The notes below the pieces were generated by a model. That model had not been told where the DNA came from, searched no databases, and saw only the letters and a program-made list of their open reading frames with translations. This document shows positions 1 through 12,245 of a DNA stretch of 64,000 bases, piece after piece. Source of the DNA: Acorus gramineus (taxonomy: Eukaryota; Streptophyta; Magnoliopsida; Acorales; Acoraceae); assembly GCA_030737835.1 (NCBI GenBank), contig CM060849.1, positions 24,746,855-24,810,854 of the forward strand, written 5' to 3'. Each line of letters starts with the position of its first letter. Position 1 is the first letter of the stretch. The translations under genes were made by a program, and so were the position numbers.

Positions 1-278
1 GCCAAAGACAAAACATCTTTGAATGAGTCTCCAATCCATAGTGGTGACACTTTTACAAGCAATACAAATGGAAAAAGCTTTGCAAAGAAAATGACAATAC
101 ACCGTGGCCGCCATGCCTATCATCCACACAATAATTTCAATGTTGTATTACATTATGTGTATCTCCTATTCTACTGTATCAAATTATATGTCGTTACATG
201 CATTCTTATATAAAGGTTCTCCGCAAATTTGTGTCTTCTAACATGATATATGTTAAATAAAACCTGTGTTTTTTTTAT
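1..278. other. AT-rich intergenic sequence
   Basis: There is no gene I can support here. A 64-codon open frame from position 19 resembles no family I know and has no flanking splice or promoter signal. Confidence 0.5.
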
Positions 279-802
279 AGAAAAAAAAATTAATATAACT
301 CTCTAGAAAGTTAGTTAAATTGGTTTTAATTCTTGTAAAATAAAAAAATCGTCATATGTCTAGAAAGAATGTATGGTTGATGGATTTAACCCCTGAATTA
401 AAGCGCTCCAATAGGGATTTGTGACGATTTTTTAATTTTACATGGATTAAAACCGATTTAGTTAATTTTTAAAAGGCTAATATTGATTTTTCCTTTTTTG
501 TTTTATATAAAAGAGTATAGACATGTTTTTCCTTGTTTCTAGAAAAAAAAATTAATATAACTCTCTAGAAAGTTAGTTAAATTGGTTTTAATTCTTGTAA
601 AATAAAAAAATCGTCATATGTCTAGAAAGAATGTATGGTTGATGGATTTAACCCCTGAATTAAAGCGCTCTAATAGGGACTTGTGACAATTTTTTAATTT
701 TACATGGATTAAAACTGATTTAGTTAATTTTTAAAAGGCTAATATTGATTTTTCCTTTTTTGTTTTATATAAAAGAGTATAGACATGTTTTTCCTTGTTT
801 CT
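279..802. repeat. Tandem pair of 262-bp foldback (MITE-like) repeats
   Basis: Two head-to-tail copies, 279-540 and 541-802, differ at only a few bases (for example around 410-430 versus 671-690). Within each unit, a segment of about 55 bp near the start (303-358 in copy 1) is the imperfect reverse complement of one near 413-468; both contain GGTTTTAAT and AAAAAATCGTCA. Each unit can therefore fold as a hairpin, like a MITE. No target-site duplication was resolved and the family is not named. Confidence 0.75.
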
Positions 803-1264
803 TTCGGAGATTGCTCTTGCTTTTTCTGCTTGTTTTTTCTTGTTTTTTTTTATTTTTCGCACATCTTCATATTTGTACTTTGACTTTCAGTTATGAAATC
901 GTGGTAACAATTTTTATTTTTTTCAAAAAAAAAAGAAAGAGCATATACATGAGGTGGTATTAGTTGCCCCCTATACAATGTATATGAGACTGTTCCTGAC
1001 ACTATTCCAATGACAAACAGTTTGTTATGTGATGTCACAGGTTAATTAAAAGGAAAATGATATGTCCAACCAACCCCAATTACAGTCTATACTATTTTTT
1101 TTTTTATATATAAAAATCGTAAACTCTCCCATTGAAGTATATGGTGTTATATGAAATGAAATATATACTAAGATCAGTAGTGTATTTTTTTACATTGAAA
1201 AAATATTTTTTTTATTTATAGTATGATAAAACCCCATACACTATAATAACATAATATATACTAC
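803..1264. other. AT-rich intergenic sequence
   Basis: Poly-T and poly-A rich sequence without a gene. Short pieces such as GAGACTGTTC at 985-995 recur in other spacers of the window (about 21.0 kb and 43.07 kb), so they are probably repeat remnants. Confidence 0.4.
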
Positions 1265-2645
1265 GCTTTGCGAAGAGAGATCGATCAGTGACCACTCCCC
1301 CATCCGCTAACCAGAAATTGCGAACCGAGCCCTCCTGTAACTGGGAATTGCTTGCAGAAAAGGTAGTCACCGCACCAAACGTCCCTCCAGAAAAGTATAC
1401 TGGACCTCGAATCGACTTCCCACTTGACCATATGTCCAGTTCTTCCCTGTCGCCGAGCATGCCTTTGCATAGAGGCGATGCCCGTGCACTGACTGCCGGC
1501 CACCGTTGCGTGCCCATCCCAAGACCACCTAGCGATCGCGGAAAATCCTAACCTACTGGCATGACTGATTGCAGAGCCAGCGCCGCGCCACTGCCATTTT
1601 GAAAGAAGAGCCCTGTTCATGTCGTGGAGGTCGAGAATCCCCAGCCCGCCTGCCTCTTTCCTCAGACACACATTGGGCTAGTTCATTAGGTGGGGTGTAA
1701 TCGCCGCATTGCGCGCGCCCTACCAAAAGAACCTTCAGCAAATTAACCACTTCGATCAATCCGATCAAACACTCCAGCTAGGATGCGGAACACTGAGAGG
1801 AAAAATAACGGCAAGGAGGTGAGGACAGCTTGCAACAAAATTAATCCCCCCCAGCCCCTGTAGCTCAAGAACCTTCCCTTCCATCCCACGAGGCGTCTCT
1901 GGAAGAGCTCGACGAGTGGGTCCCAATCCATCTTCTTCATCCTACCACACACCAGCGGCAGCCCTAGCAAACGTGTCGGGAAAGACTGAACGGCACATCC
2001 TGCCAATCCAGCAAGCTGCAATACCTTCGCTTGAGACACATTGATCTGCAACATCGCACACTTCAACCAGTTCAGGCTTTAGACCACACACCAACTCGAA
2101 ACAGAAGGTGATAAAGCGAGCCGCTCTAGCATTTTGCCCTCGATGCTTCAAAAAGCATCAGCGTGTCATCAGCATATTAAACCAACGCCACACGATGTCC
2201 GCACCTGAGTTTGCCAGCAGCCCGTTGAACCAGCCTCCTCGCATGGCTGCCTTGCACATCTGGCTCAAAATGTTCACCACGAACACGAGCAGTATCGAGG
2301 ACAATGTGTCGCCCTGACGGAGCGAGGCCCCAATTAAGCGGGAAAATGACCATTGGGTACGCCGTTCAAACGGGATCGAGCCGCGCGCCGAGTTGGTGCA
2401 CCTTTGAAGCATTCTGAGCCAGTGCTCCTCAAAGCCATGCAACGCCAACACGTTACATAGAACATCGTGGTGAACACTGTTGTAAGTCTTCGCGAAATCC
2501 AGTTTCAATGCAACCCCACTCCGATGGTCCTTCTGAAGAGAAGAGATCATCTCCTACGCAACCACGATCCCGTCATGTAAATTCCTCCCAGGGAGGAAAG
2601 CGGTTTGTGAATCCTCAATCAGGTCGGCACTGATCTCCTTCATTT
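1265..2645 (-). pseudogene. Degenerate L1-type LINE: reverse transcriptase and downstream domain
   Basis: Read on the minus strand from about 2645 downward, the frames carry non-LTR retrotransposon landmarks in order. First come QTAFLPGRN and LKLDFAKTYNSV (about 2470-2640), then a variant of the LRQGDPLSP motif (LRQGDTLSS, about 2300). The YADD catalytic motif of reverse transcriptase is intact at 2165-2176. Next are the LGLPL...WKG...LS thumb region (about 1850-1960), KEAGGLGILDL (about 1640) and the FWRDVWCG segment of the post-RT region (about 1360). The landmarks lie in different frames and there are in-frame stops, so the copy is dead. The 5' part (endonuclease) is missing. The sequence is GC-rich against an AT-rich background. 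Similar but imperfect sequences near 1234-1262 and 2660-2685 might be a diverged target duplication. Confidence 0.9.
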
Positions 2646-3353
2646 GTTTTGTATCTTAATACACTGTAATAATATAGTATATACTGTCTATCATAGTACA
2701 TGGTCTTTGATTATAGTGTATGAAATAATTTTTATTTTTTTAAAAAAAATATATAGTATTGTATCTCATTATATGCTTCATTTTATATAATTATATGTAT
2801 TTTAATTGAAGAATATATAATTTTTTAAAAATTAAAAAATAGTATGGACTATAAATGGGACTGAACATCATTTTCTAGACAAATAATACATCATTTTCTA
2901 GCTCCAAACTGTTTTGATTTTTCCTTAGTACGTATTCGTCTAATAAAATATATATTATTTTTGAAAACTGAAATAAATGCCTATATAAACTAGCCTACAT
3001 CTTTATTTTTTTTTATAAAAATGAAAAAAATTAGTTTTTAATATGCCATTATGTATATATTGTATTAGGACAGTATACACTGTGGGGGGACCATTCTCGC
3101 TGCAGAACACATGCACAGAGTCATTCATGCATGACACCTAGGAACAATATGGTATAAATCACCAAAGCATTGCATATTTTCAATTATAAAAAATCAAAAT
3201 AGTATATGCAATAAATTCATCCAAAAGAGACTTATTTTTTTGTATGTAAAAAAATAAATCATTAGCCAAGAATATATTTTTTATAAAAAAATAAAAAAAT
3301 GCGGTGTATAAAATTAAGTTGTGGATTGGCTTGTTCACCCTGCGTGATTCCAC
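2646..3353. other. AT-rich intergenic sequence
   Basis: I see no gene. The sequence is low-complexity A/T with homopolymer runs. Confidence 0.4.
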
Positions 3354-3356
3354 GTA

Positions 3357-3846
3357 GGCCCCGTTTGTTTTGGGAATAAATCTTTGGATAACCCCAGATA
3401 AATGATAAAGGGTGTTTGGAAACCCAAATAACCCCAGATAAATGATAATGGGTGTTTGAAAAGCTGGATAACCTCTGATATTAAGTAATGTTATAATAAA
3501 ATGATATAAAATAGTATATGGATTCCAACCAATCAATCCCTGGAATTCAAGTTATCATAGGTTGTTCCACTCAAAGAAAATGTGGGCCCACTATCAAATC
3601 AACTGTCATCACCTCTTCTAAATCACCTGTCAAATTATCTATCATTATTTTTTCACCTTTTAGAAATCTTTATCCATGCTTTATTCAAATCTTACTCAAA
3701 CAACAAAACATTTATTCTTACGTTTACTAACGAGAATAATTCAAAACACAACCAAACACAAAATCATTTTATCCTTATTTATACTCACTTATGCTTAGAT
3801 AAATATATACCCAAGAATAAATCTTATTCCCGTTCCAAACGGGGGC
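3357..3846. mobile_element. Tourist/PIF-like MITE
   Basis: The terminal inverted repeats are roughly GGCCCCGTTTG... at the left and ...CAAACGGGGGC at the right. The element is flanked by GTA on both sides (3354-3356 and 3847-3849), a 3-bp target duplication as expected for PIF/Harbinger-type MITEs. The interior contains family-specific stretches such as TTCTTACGTTTAC that recur in the copies at 3.9, 12.8, 13.1, 37.8 and 45.9 kb. It encodes no transposase. Confidence 0.75.
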
Positions 3847-3876
3847 GTAGTGTCTGAGAAGATCAAGAAATTCACA

Positions 3877-4283
3877 GGTCCCCGTTTGAAACGGGAATAA
3901 GCCCCCGGATAACCTCAGATAAAGAGGAATAAGGGATAAGGGTGTTTGGTTACATAGAATAACTAGGGATAAAGTATGCCAGAATAAACTGGTAAAAAAT
4001 GGTATATGGATTCCAATCAATCCGTGAAATTAAAGTTATCATAGGGTATTCCACCCAAAGAATATGTGGGCCCACTATCAAATCAACTATCATTATTTTT
4101 TCATCTTTTATAAATTCTTATCCATACTTTATTTACATTTTACCTAAACAACAAAACATTTATTCTTACGTTTACCAACGAGAATAATTCAAAAGACAAT
4201 CAAACACAAAATTACTTTATCCTCACTTATGCCAGAATAAATATATATCCAATAATAAGTCAAATTCCCATTCCAAACAGGGC
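3877..4283. mobile_element. Second copy of the same Tourist/PIF-like MITE family
   Basis: It starts with TCCCCGTTTGAAACGGG and ends with CCATTCCAAACAGGG. The body matches the element about 30 bp upstream (shared blocks: GGGTGTTTGG, ACTATCAAATCAACT, TTCTTACGTTTACCAACGAG). The ends are approximate because no clean target duplication was resolved. Confidence 0.65.
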
Positions 4284-5471
4284 TAAGAGCTGCGTGAACT
4301 GGGGTCCTGACATTCAAATTAGAAGGGACGTTAGAAGTTTAAATGTTTCTAACTCTTTAACAATCAAAAGATATATATTTATATAAGAATATTTTGTACC
4401 TTCTCTCATGAAAGTGTGTGCTTTATGTGTTTTGCAAAGACTAAACTAGTCTTCTCCTATCCACGATGTACGTGAAAATAAAAAAAATATTGTGAGAAAG
4501 CTGTACACAACCAATACTTTCAGTTTTAAATGATATGATAAATTTTTTAATAATGATTAAGTAAATATTTTATAAAATTTATTATGAAATTATATATAAA
4601 AAAGATATGTTACAATTAAAAATGAGTTTTTTTTATATATAATTATCAACCAATCCTATATTGTAAAAATACTCATTTGAAACTCTAAAACCAACAAACA
4701 ATATAGCTCGAATATATAAAAAGAACGACATTCATATAATTTAAACCCTTTTGAATAATATGATTTTTTAGGGTATATATAAAAAAACCAAGAATTAAAT
4801 TATTCTCAAAATTATTTAAAAATTCATAAATTTTCAAGTATAATTCTTATTAGGGTAATCAATAGTTCGTTAGAAAGAGCTTTTCGATATATATTTATAA
4901 CTGTAAAATAGATTTTTCTCAAAAATGAGCATGGGATGATGAAAAGTGATATTAAATGTTGAAATTAATATTTCACCCAAAATTAGCTATTTATCATCTA
5001 TATTTCATGATTATCTTAATATAAATCTAATAAAAAATAATAACAAAAAAATATGATGATGTGGCATGATCACTACCATTTATTCAATATATCATTAATA
5101 TAGATAGATAAATATTTAAAAGATAGATTTTGATGAATATCTCTTCTTATTTATTAAAATATGTATTTTTCATTTTTTTACCTTTTAATATAAAATAAAA
5201 AATCATAAATAAATAAAGGTAAAATTGAAAAATGTTACACACACACACACACAAAGGAACAAACATAGAAACTTCAACACTTTTACTTAGTATAATAGAT
5301 AGATAGACCACCACGTGACGTAGTTGACAACTACTTGTAACTAACTTGAGGTTATAGTCGGAACCTTATCTACCCATGTAACCCAGGCTCATAGTATCAC
5401 GACTTGCAAAGGGGGGAGAGAGTCTGATTTCAAGTTTTCGACCTAAATTTACCTCGTGGAAGTAGCCTAAT
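4284..5471. other. AT-rich intergenic sequence with a short (AC)n tract
   Basis: No gene was seen. A microsatellite of eight AC units lies at 5237-5252. The rest is low-complexity A/T. Confidence 0.5.
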
Positions 5472-6124
5472 CTAGAGGTGTAAAACGGGCAGTACCGTGC
5501 CAGCCCGATTGATGGAAGGCCGGCCCAACATGACCCTCTATGTTAGTTCGGCGAGCTCACGGGTAGTGTTGAGCTATTCCGGCTGGTTTAAAGGGTCGTG
5601 CCCATTTTAGGGTCAACGGACCGACCCATTAAAGTGACCCATTTTATTTTTTAAAATAATTATTTTTTTCAAAAATAATAGTTAATTGTTCCATACTTAA
5701 ATATTTAATTGTTGAAATTTAATTCACATAATAGTTTCGTTAAAAATTTAAGTTAGAATAAAAAAGTTTAAATTATTAATATTAATTTTTAAAGTTACAA
5801 TTTGAATAAATTGAAAATAAAGCTTTAGAAAAATATTGAAAAAACTATAATTATGTATGAAACACACAACATCTATGAAAGAACATAAATATTTCTTTTT
5901 AATGAATATTAAATTCCTTGAATACATGTACATTAATTAGAAAATAAATAATTTTAACACATTGATTAATAAATATAATTGGTTGGGTTAACAGGCTATG
6001 CCAAAAATGGCACAGCATGCCCCCCTTAAACGGGTCAGGGCAAAGCAGGGGCCGTAACAAGCTGTGCCAGCACAGCCCGCTCCTTTAACAGGCCGTGCTG
6101 ACCTGTCCCATTTTACACTTCTAG
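5472..6124. mobile_element. Non-autonomous DNA transposon with inverted termini
   Basis: The left end reads CTAGAGGTGTAAAACGGG and the reverse complement of the right end reads CTAGAAGTGTAAAATGGG. GC-rich subterminal segments (CCGTGCCAGCCC and its near-complement) sit just inside an AT-rich core. The termini resemble the GGTGTAAA-type ends of plant hAT-like elements, but no 8-bp target duplication is visible, so the superfamily is uncertain. The 83-codon minus-strand frame at 5988-6239 falls on the right arm and is not a gene. Confidence 0.6.
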
Positions 6125-6661
6125 TCTGGCCTACAAAGGCCCCTCCTCTCATAGGAAATCCTCGACATGTGAGGCCCATGTCTACAACATGGGACGTTCT
6201 CTGAGAGCCCCTTATTTTTTTCCTCTCAGCAAACATCACAAATTCACAATATTATAAATATAGCATCTTCCATATATAAATAACATTGCATCGCATTATC
6301 CAGATAACACACAGATCCAATTTCCAAACAGTTCTATTCAACAGGCACAGGCATTTCTCACTTGCATTCCCCAAACAATTACGCATTTTGAAAATTTTAC
6401 ATCACACTTGAACGGGGTGTTATAAAATTATATCTGAATCCAATATGTTATAAAATTATATATTTATACTATATATTGTATGATTAAATTATAATACTCA
6501 AAATTTACAGAACACATGCACTGTCTTTCTATAATCTCGAAGCCCTTGCACATACATCGCTCAATTTTTTCATTTTCACACTCTCCAATCCCTAATGTCA
6601 TCTAACTTGAAAAGATCTGAATTCGTATAAACTGAATCACAAGAAAATGAACTTACATTAA
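6125..6661. other. AT-rich intergenic sequence
   Basis: No gene or element was recognised. Confidence 0.4.
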
Positions 6662-7078
6662 CACCGTTTGGTTCAAGAATATGGTTCATAATAAGTTAGA
6701 ATTAATCATAATAGTTTCAAAATGAGTGTTTAGAAGGTTGGAATAAATAAGAATTTGTATGCCAGAATTAACTGGTATAAAATAATATATTAAATCTAGC
6801 CAACCACTGAAATTAAATTATTTCAGATTATTCAACCCCAAAAAATGTGAGTCAACTAACAAACCTATTGTCATCACCTCTTATATATCAACTGTCATCA
6901 TTTTTTTATTTTTTATTCACAAATTATTCACATTTTATCTAAATTACAAAAACTTTATTATTACGTTACCCAACAAGAATAATTTAAAATACAACAAAAC
7001 AAAAAATTACTTTTATCCTTATTTATACTAGAATAATTATAAATCTTAAAATAACTTAATTATCTATTCAAAGGAGGA
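6662..7078. mobile_element. Diverged Tourist/PIF-like MITE
   Basis: It begins ACACCGTTTGGTTCAAGAAT and ends near ATTCAAAGGAGGAG. It shares interior blocks with the 3.4- and 3.9-kb MITEs (TGTCATCACCTCTTATA, TTATTACGTTACCCAACAAG, TTATCCTTATTTATACTAG). The ends are approximate. Confidence 0.5.
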
Positions 7079-10000
7079 GTAAAAGATACATAAAAGAGAT
7101 ATTCAATTAATATTAGCAATGCAAGCTCATACACCTAGGCGCCATTTGAAAAACGGGTTTGACAATAAGCTTTTTTCTAAAATTAAAGCTGGGTTTAAAA
7201 CTGAGTTTGTAAAAAACGACCTCCCCACCAATTACTAAAAAGTTAGCTTTTGAACACTTATTTGTAAAAATATATCTATAGTTTCAATTAAACTGTAACT
7301 TTTTTTTCTTTTTAAAAATGGGCTTGAAAAAAACTTATTGCAGACCCAAAAACTCTGTAAACTGTTTCAAAACAGACCTTAAACAAATATTCCAAACGAC
7401 AAAAATCAATTATGAGTTCAACATGTGTTTCCTTGAACCCGAGTACTACTCAAATATACCTAAGAATCTAACAACTCTATCAACCCAATATAATCATAAC
7501 AATGTAATCACCCTAATACAATCTCAACAAATTATTTGAACCACTTCCCCAGATTTTCAATTTAGTCATAGATAAAATTCAAAATTCCATTTTAGAAAAG
7601 TAAAAATCACACTACATTCCAATCTGGTATGCTAATTCAACCAAATAAAATCTCAGACACCTAACATTCACAAAGAATTCCCCCAGATGAATATCATGTC
7701 TTTCCAAATATATTAAAACTACCACTTGAAGCAACCAAAACTATAATAAATATAGTGAACCACATAATTAATCACACACAAAGACACAAAGCATAAAAAA
7801 TGACATTTTTCATAATACTGGCTTCATGCTGCTCTGAGCGTCTGATCAGTTCTTTCTAGCAATGGGACAATGAACCTGTAATGAAATAGTTGCAGTAAAA
7901 TTTTTCCAAGACAATGCACATAAATATGTATATTTATGCATAAGCTGGGTACAATATGCTCTAACTCGCTCCATAATTTCCTAACTATAGTAGTATTTAC
8001 AATCCCACATGTGAAATATTGCAATCTCAAAATATAACCATGTAGTTCAGCCACCAAAAACAATGAATTATAAAATGTATAAAAGCACACAATTACTTAA
8101 AAGGTGTTCCGAAACCAGAAGCAAATCCAAATGATTGGGAACATCACTAAGGATCCAGAAGGCAGAAAAATTTCCAGGACTGTCAAGGCAATATATTAGA
8201 CATAATAACTCCAACATCACTATACTTAATATAGTAATATACAGTGGAATATTTCCTGGTCAATATGTTAAACAAACAATTAATAAAAGTGGAATATTTC
8301 ATCATCACATAATAACATCAAATACTTCAACATAATGGTAGGGTTGAACAAAAACGGGCGCTTATTCAAAATGACCATAGCTGATCCATTGCCCTGTTTT
8401 CTGCTGCAGTGTATAATAACTAACAGTATATAAAATAAAGTTGAGATTTGCTTGGATCATAAAACTAAAAGAGTTAAAGTTTGGTGGATATGATCCCCCT
8501 CGCTCTACTACTACCCAATTCCCAAGCCTTGTTATCAAATACTCCAAATGACTGGTTAATTCACACATAAAATGTGCACTTTCAATAAAAGTTTAATTCC
8601 TGCTTAAATCCTGTCTCACTGACAACATATTTATATCCGATGATTCACATATTAAATGAATTAAATATGTAGTAAATGCATATTACATATTTTACTTGTT
8701 GAACAGAATTAAAAACAAAAAGAAAAAAATGCTTGACCAAGCTTTGTTGTGCTAGATTTTTTTTTTTATGATTTTGCTTAAATTCAAATATTATAACTTT
8801 AACTAAGAAGAGTTGTAATATTTTGATGTTATAACATCATTGAGAATCATGGAATTAATTTAATATCGGTGATTTTTCATGTCATAAGTAATTTTTCTGT
8901 TTCCATCATTATTTTTATTTTTTTCAAACTTTACCCAAATTATTCATAAATTAACCCAAATTATACCGAATTGCGAATATTTGTCCTTATTGAATTATTT
9001 CTGAATTTCGAACTTGTGACAAGGCTCGGCATATGTTAATTTTAAAAGATAATTTGCTAGATGAAAATGGAAAACCTGGAGAGAGAACAAGAAAACAAAA
9101 TGGCAGCAAAAAGAATGCTAAATCATCAGCATATGCTAAGTTTGAAACTAATTTGCTAGAGGGAAAACAAGTTACAACAAAATGGCAACAAAAAAAACCA
9201 AGGAATGCTAACCTGATTTGAGCAACCCAACAAAACAGATTACACAATTGTGCTTCACCTAAGGAAATTTTATGCTGGTCTCTGCATCGCTTCATCTGTG
9301 TAAAAATTTGATTATTGTTTGAGATCCATCTTTTTTCATTTCCCTAAAAGAACATCATAATATTAGATATTCTCCCAAAAGGATAAGTAACATGCATATA
9401 ACATGCATATACAGATAATTAGACTCAATTACACTATTTTAAATTGCCAAAACTTATTTACTTCACTAAGTTCACTCACATAATTGTCTTGTTATGGTCA
9501 GCTTAAACTCATAGCTGCAGGCATACTCATGTGCAGCTAAGACAATTAAGACAATGGAAGGGAAAAAACTTCCTCTAAAGTCCAAATAAAGAAAAGAATA
9601 GCTACATTTTCTTCTTCATAGTGGGTTTTTCTGTAAATCACCTATTGTATCAAGAAACAAGATATCAATTGATCTAAATGAGTTATTGCACGTCAAATAT
9701 TTACCTAATTAATATCAATCATTCTCGGCACAGCAACATCTAAACTAACATATACTATGCAAATAGTTTGATCACATATCTGTTTATAGCAATCATCTCC
9801 ATCATTGCACTTCTATTACACATTCTCCAAGGTCAACATTTCTTCATAATACACTATAGCCTTGACAAAGAAGAAGACAGCAAAAGATACATTTCAAGAT
9901 AAGGAACAGATCAACACCCTGCATTCAGGGAATAAAAGGTACTTCAATCATCATTAACACAAGACCATGGCATAAAAACGATATAGAAGAAAGATGCAAT

Positions 10001-11365
10001 ACATGTAAACTTACAACGCACATTTTATAGTATCATCAATGTAAAGGAAGACCCAGGAAGGTAAATCAACGAAACCCCCACAGTAGTTGACTGAATAAAA
10101 GGGTTAATAGAAGCTCCATCCATTTTCCATTGGTGTGAACCAATTGTCATCCCACGGTGGCATTGGAAATGAGCAATAGTTCATTGATCAATAAAACAAT
10201 CCATACAATATCAAAGTATAAAGCAGACAATAAGGTACTTTTTTAGGGCAAATGTACTTCAAAATCAACTCAGACTCTTCCCAATCTCTGTCAAAGAATT
10301 CTTTTTTCAAAACACTAGTTTATACATTACTGCATCTCATAGCAAGTTGCCCAGAAATAGAGGCCCTATTGCAAATTCAAATATACATTTCTTTCACTCT
10401 AATCTGGTATTGGGAATGCTGCATGACCAATTCAAGATTAGACATGGACACAAAGAATAGAACACAATAGCTACATATAGCATATATATTGCCAATCTAA
10501 ATAATTTCCAATTGATCTAAGCACCAGCTGATCTCAACAATGCCGTTATAATAGTCCATCAGGCATCAAGTTCCAGATATTAAAACTCAAAGCACCACCA
10601 TGCCCCCAGGCACACTATGAGGGACATAGTCAGAAAGAAACCTGAAATTTTCTAAATGTTCAAAAAAGATTGGTGATCGGATAAAGTACCTATAAACTGA
10701 ACATACTTTTCTTCACATATTGTGTTTAGTACCTTATTCTTTTACTTTAGATGGTTTATCACATTCTTTATAACTTATAAAACTCTCTAATTGTCAACGT
10801 TGCGTCACATTCAACATAGAATTTTTGCATATACTTCTAATACTAAAAATTAAAATACACCTAGAAAACTTAATTATAACCGTAGTTTTACTGTGCTCAT
10901 CCCGCATGATTCAAGATCATACAATACTGTATTGAATGGATCCCTTACCGATTATTTGCCGTACGTGTGAACTTTGGGATTGTGTTGTATGGAAAAATAG
11001 TTGGAACATCAAAAATAAACGCAAAAAAAGGAAATCAAACTGCACACCAGTCAGTGATGCTCATCCATAGCACCCAATAGCATTTCATTGCTGGCTTGAG
11101 TGAACAGGTTACAATGTCAAATCTTTAACACACAAGTCTACAAATCTTGAATGCCAAGAAAATAAACCCATCTTCGATTCCACCAAAAAAAAATTAAAAA
11201 AGGTAGTAATAGTCATCGTTCGTTCAAAACCGACAAAAAAAAAGGGAGATCCCACTCATTTATTCCGATCAAATCCTCCATACCTCAAAAAATGTAATAA
11301 TCCCGGACCAAAATTCAAAAGAGCGAAACACAGTAAAAGAGAGGAAGAATCAGAACTTGTACTCT
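7079..11365. other. Long spacer without a recognisable gene
   Basis: Both strands contain only short frames with no family resemblance. The block 8590-9025 is a diverged copy of 55720-56125 (shared: TTAATATCGGTGATTTTTCATGT-like and GAACTTGTGACAAGG stretches), so it is a dispersed repeat. About 9.5-11.3 kb has a composition like introns or untranslated sequence and could hold a non-coding transcript or a long 3' untranslated part of the S40 gene, but nothing proves it. Confidence 0.4.
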
Positions 11366-12154
11366 TCAATCAAGAAACCCCGTCTGCCGGAAGATCGCGT
11401 TGCGAACCCGCCGGAGATCCCTCCCCTTGAGAGTCCTTCCCGCCCCCTCCAACACCGAGAACGTCGTCATAGGCGACACGTGCGAATACCCCCTCGCGAC
11501 GATCTCGTGAGGCGGCAGCATCCCCCCCTCCTCCTCATCGTCGTCCTCATCGCCCCCTTTGCGCTTCCCTTCCTCTTCAGAAGCCCTCCGCCGCCGGCCC
11601 GCCATTGGCACGTTGACCGGCGCGGATTGGCATTGGAACCTCCCGCCAGCGGGTAGAGAATTCGAGTACTCCGCCGGTGCCGGAAGAGGAGGCTTCGGAA
11701 CCGAGGATATGGTGATCCGCCCGGAGGGGGAGCCGGAGATCGACGACTTCCGCTGAAGCACCGGCCGCACGCGGCCGCGTCCGCCGTCCTCTTCGGTCAC
11801 CTCGTCCTCCGGGAGCGCAGCGAGGATGCCGAAGCTGTCCATCCGGCGGAGTCCGACCCGCCCGCGGATCGCGCCGGAGGCAGCGGCAGCGGCGGATGGG
11901 GTAGGCGGAGGAGACGGCTTGGGGAGGAAGTCGGAGTCGTCTCCGCCGAGCCAGAAGACGTCGTCCTCGTCGAGATCGACGCCGTCCGCGGCGGAAGAGG
12001 AGGAGGACGGGGAGCCGAGGAGGCTGAGGAAGCGATCGGAGAGCGGCGAATTCCGGCGGCGAGAGGAGGAGGCTCCGCCGTTGGAGACGGAGGTGACGGC
12101 GACGGCCGGCGAGAGGACTCGCTGAGTCGGTCGGCGAGTCTCCTCGTCCGCCAT
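11366..12154 (-). CDS. S40-like senescence regulator (DUF584)
   Basis: This is an intronless frame of 262 residues. The C-terminal 51 residues (about 212-262) are the hallmark of the plant S40/DUF584 family: LPPHEIVARG, then SPMTTFSVLEGAG, TLKGRDLRRVRNA and the terminal GFLD. The N-terminal half is low-complexity (Ser, Ala, Pro and Asp/Glu runs) with family-like islands such as DRFLSLLG and DEDDVFWLG. An acidic run lies near 200-211, with basic stretches nearby that could serve nuclear import. S40 proteins are small plant-specific, mostly nuclear proteins linked to leaf senescence, stress and ABA responses. The start is the first ATG after a TATA-like box 43-50 bp upstream. The gene is GC-rich and uninterrupted. 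The family is certain; the exact function within it is inferred. Confidence 0.93.
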   Translation of the reverse strand: MADEETRRPTQRVLSPAVAVTSVSNGGASSSRRRNSPLSDRFLSLLGSPSSSSSAADGVDLDEDDVFWLGGDDSDFLPKPSPPPTPSAAAAASGAIRGRVGLRRMDSFGILAALPEDEVTEEDGGRGRVRPVLQRKSSISGSPSGRITISSVPKPPLPAPAEYSNSLPAGGRFQCQSAPVNVPMAGRRRRASEEEGKRKGGDEDDDEEEGGMLPPHEIVARGYSHVSPMTTFSVLEGAGRTLKGRDLRRVRNAIFRQTGFLD

Positions 12155-12194
12155 CGAAAGAGACCGAAATGGGGGAAGCGTTTCGGGAGAGGAA

Positions 12195-12245
12195 GGTATT
12201 TATAGGAGACACGTGTGGAGATGACGTGGCATAGGCACGTGTGAA
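12195..12245 (-). promoter_or_regulatory. TATA box and ABRE/G-box cluster of the S40-like gene
   Basis: Reading toward the gene on the minus strand, a TATAAATA box (12197-12204) lies about 45 bp before the ATG. Three ACGT cores are packed just upstream: a perfect CACGTG at 12210-12215, TGACGTGGC at 12222-12230 and another CACGTG at 12236-12241. Clusters of ACGT cores in this position are typical ABA-response elements bound by bZIP factors. The short distance to the ATG implies a short 5' leader. The regulation is inferred. Confidence 0.6.

Noticed and set aside
3180-3536. 118-codon minus-strand frame
   Set aside because: It overlaps the left arm of a MITE.
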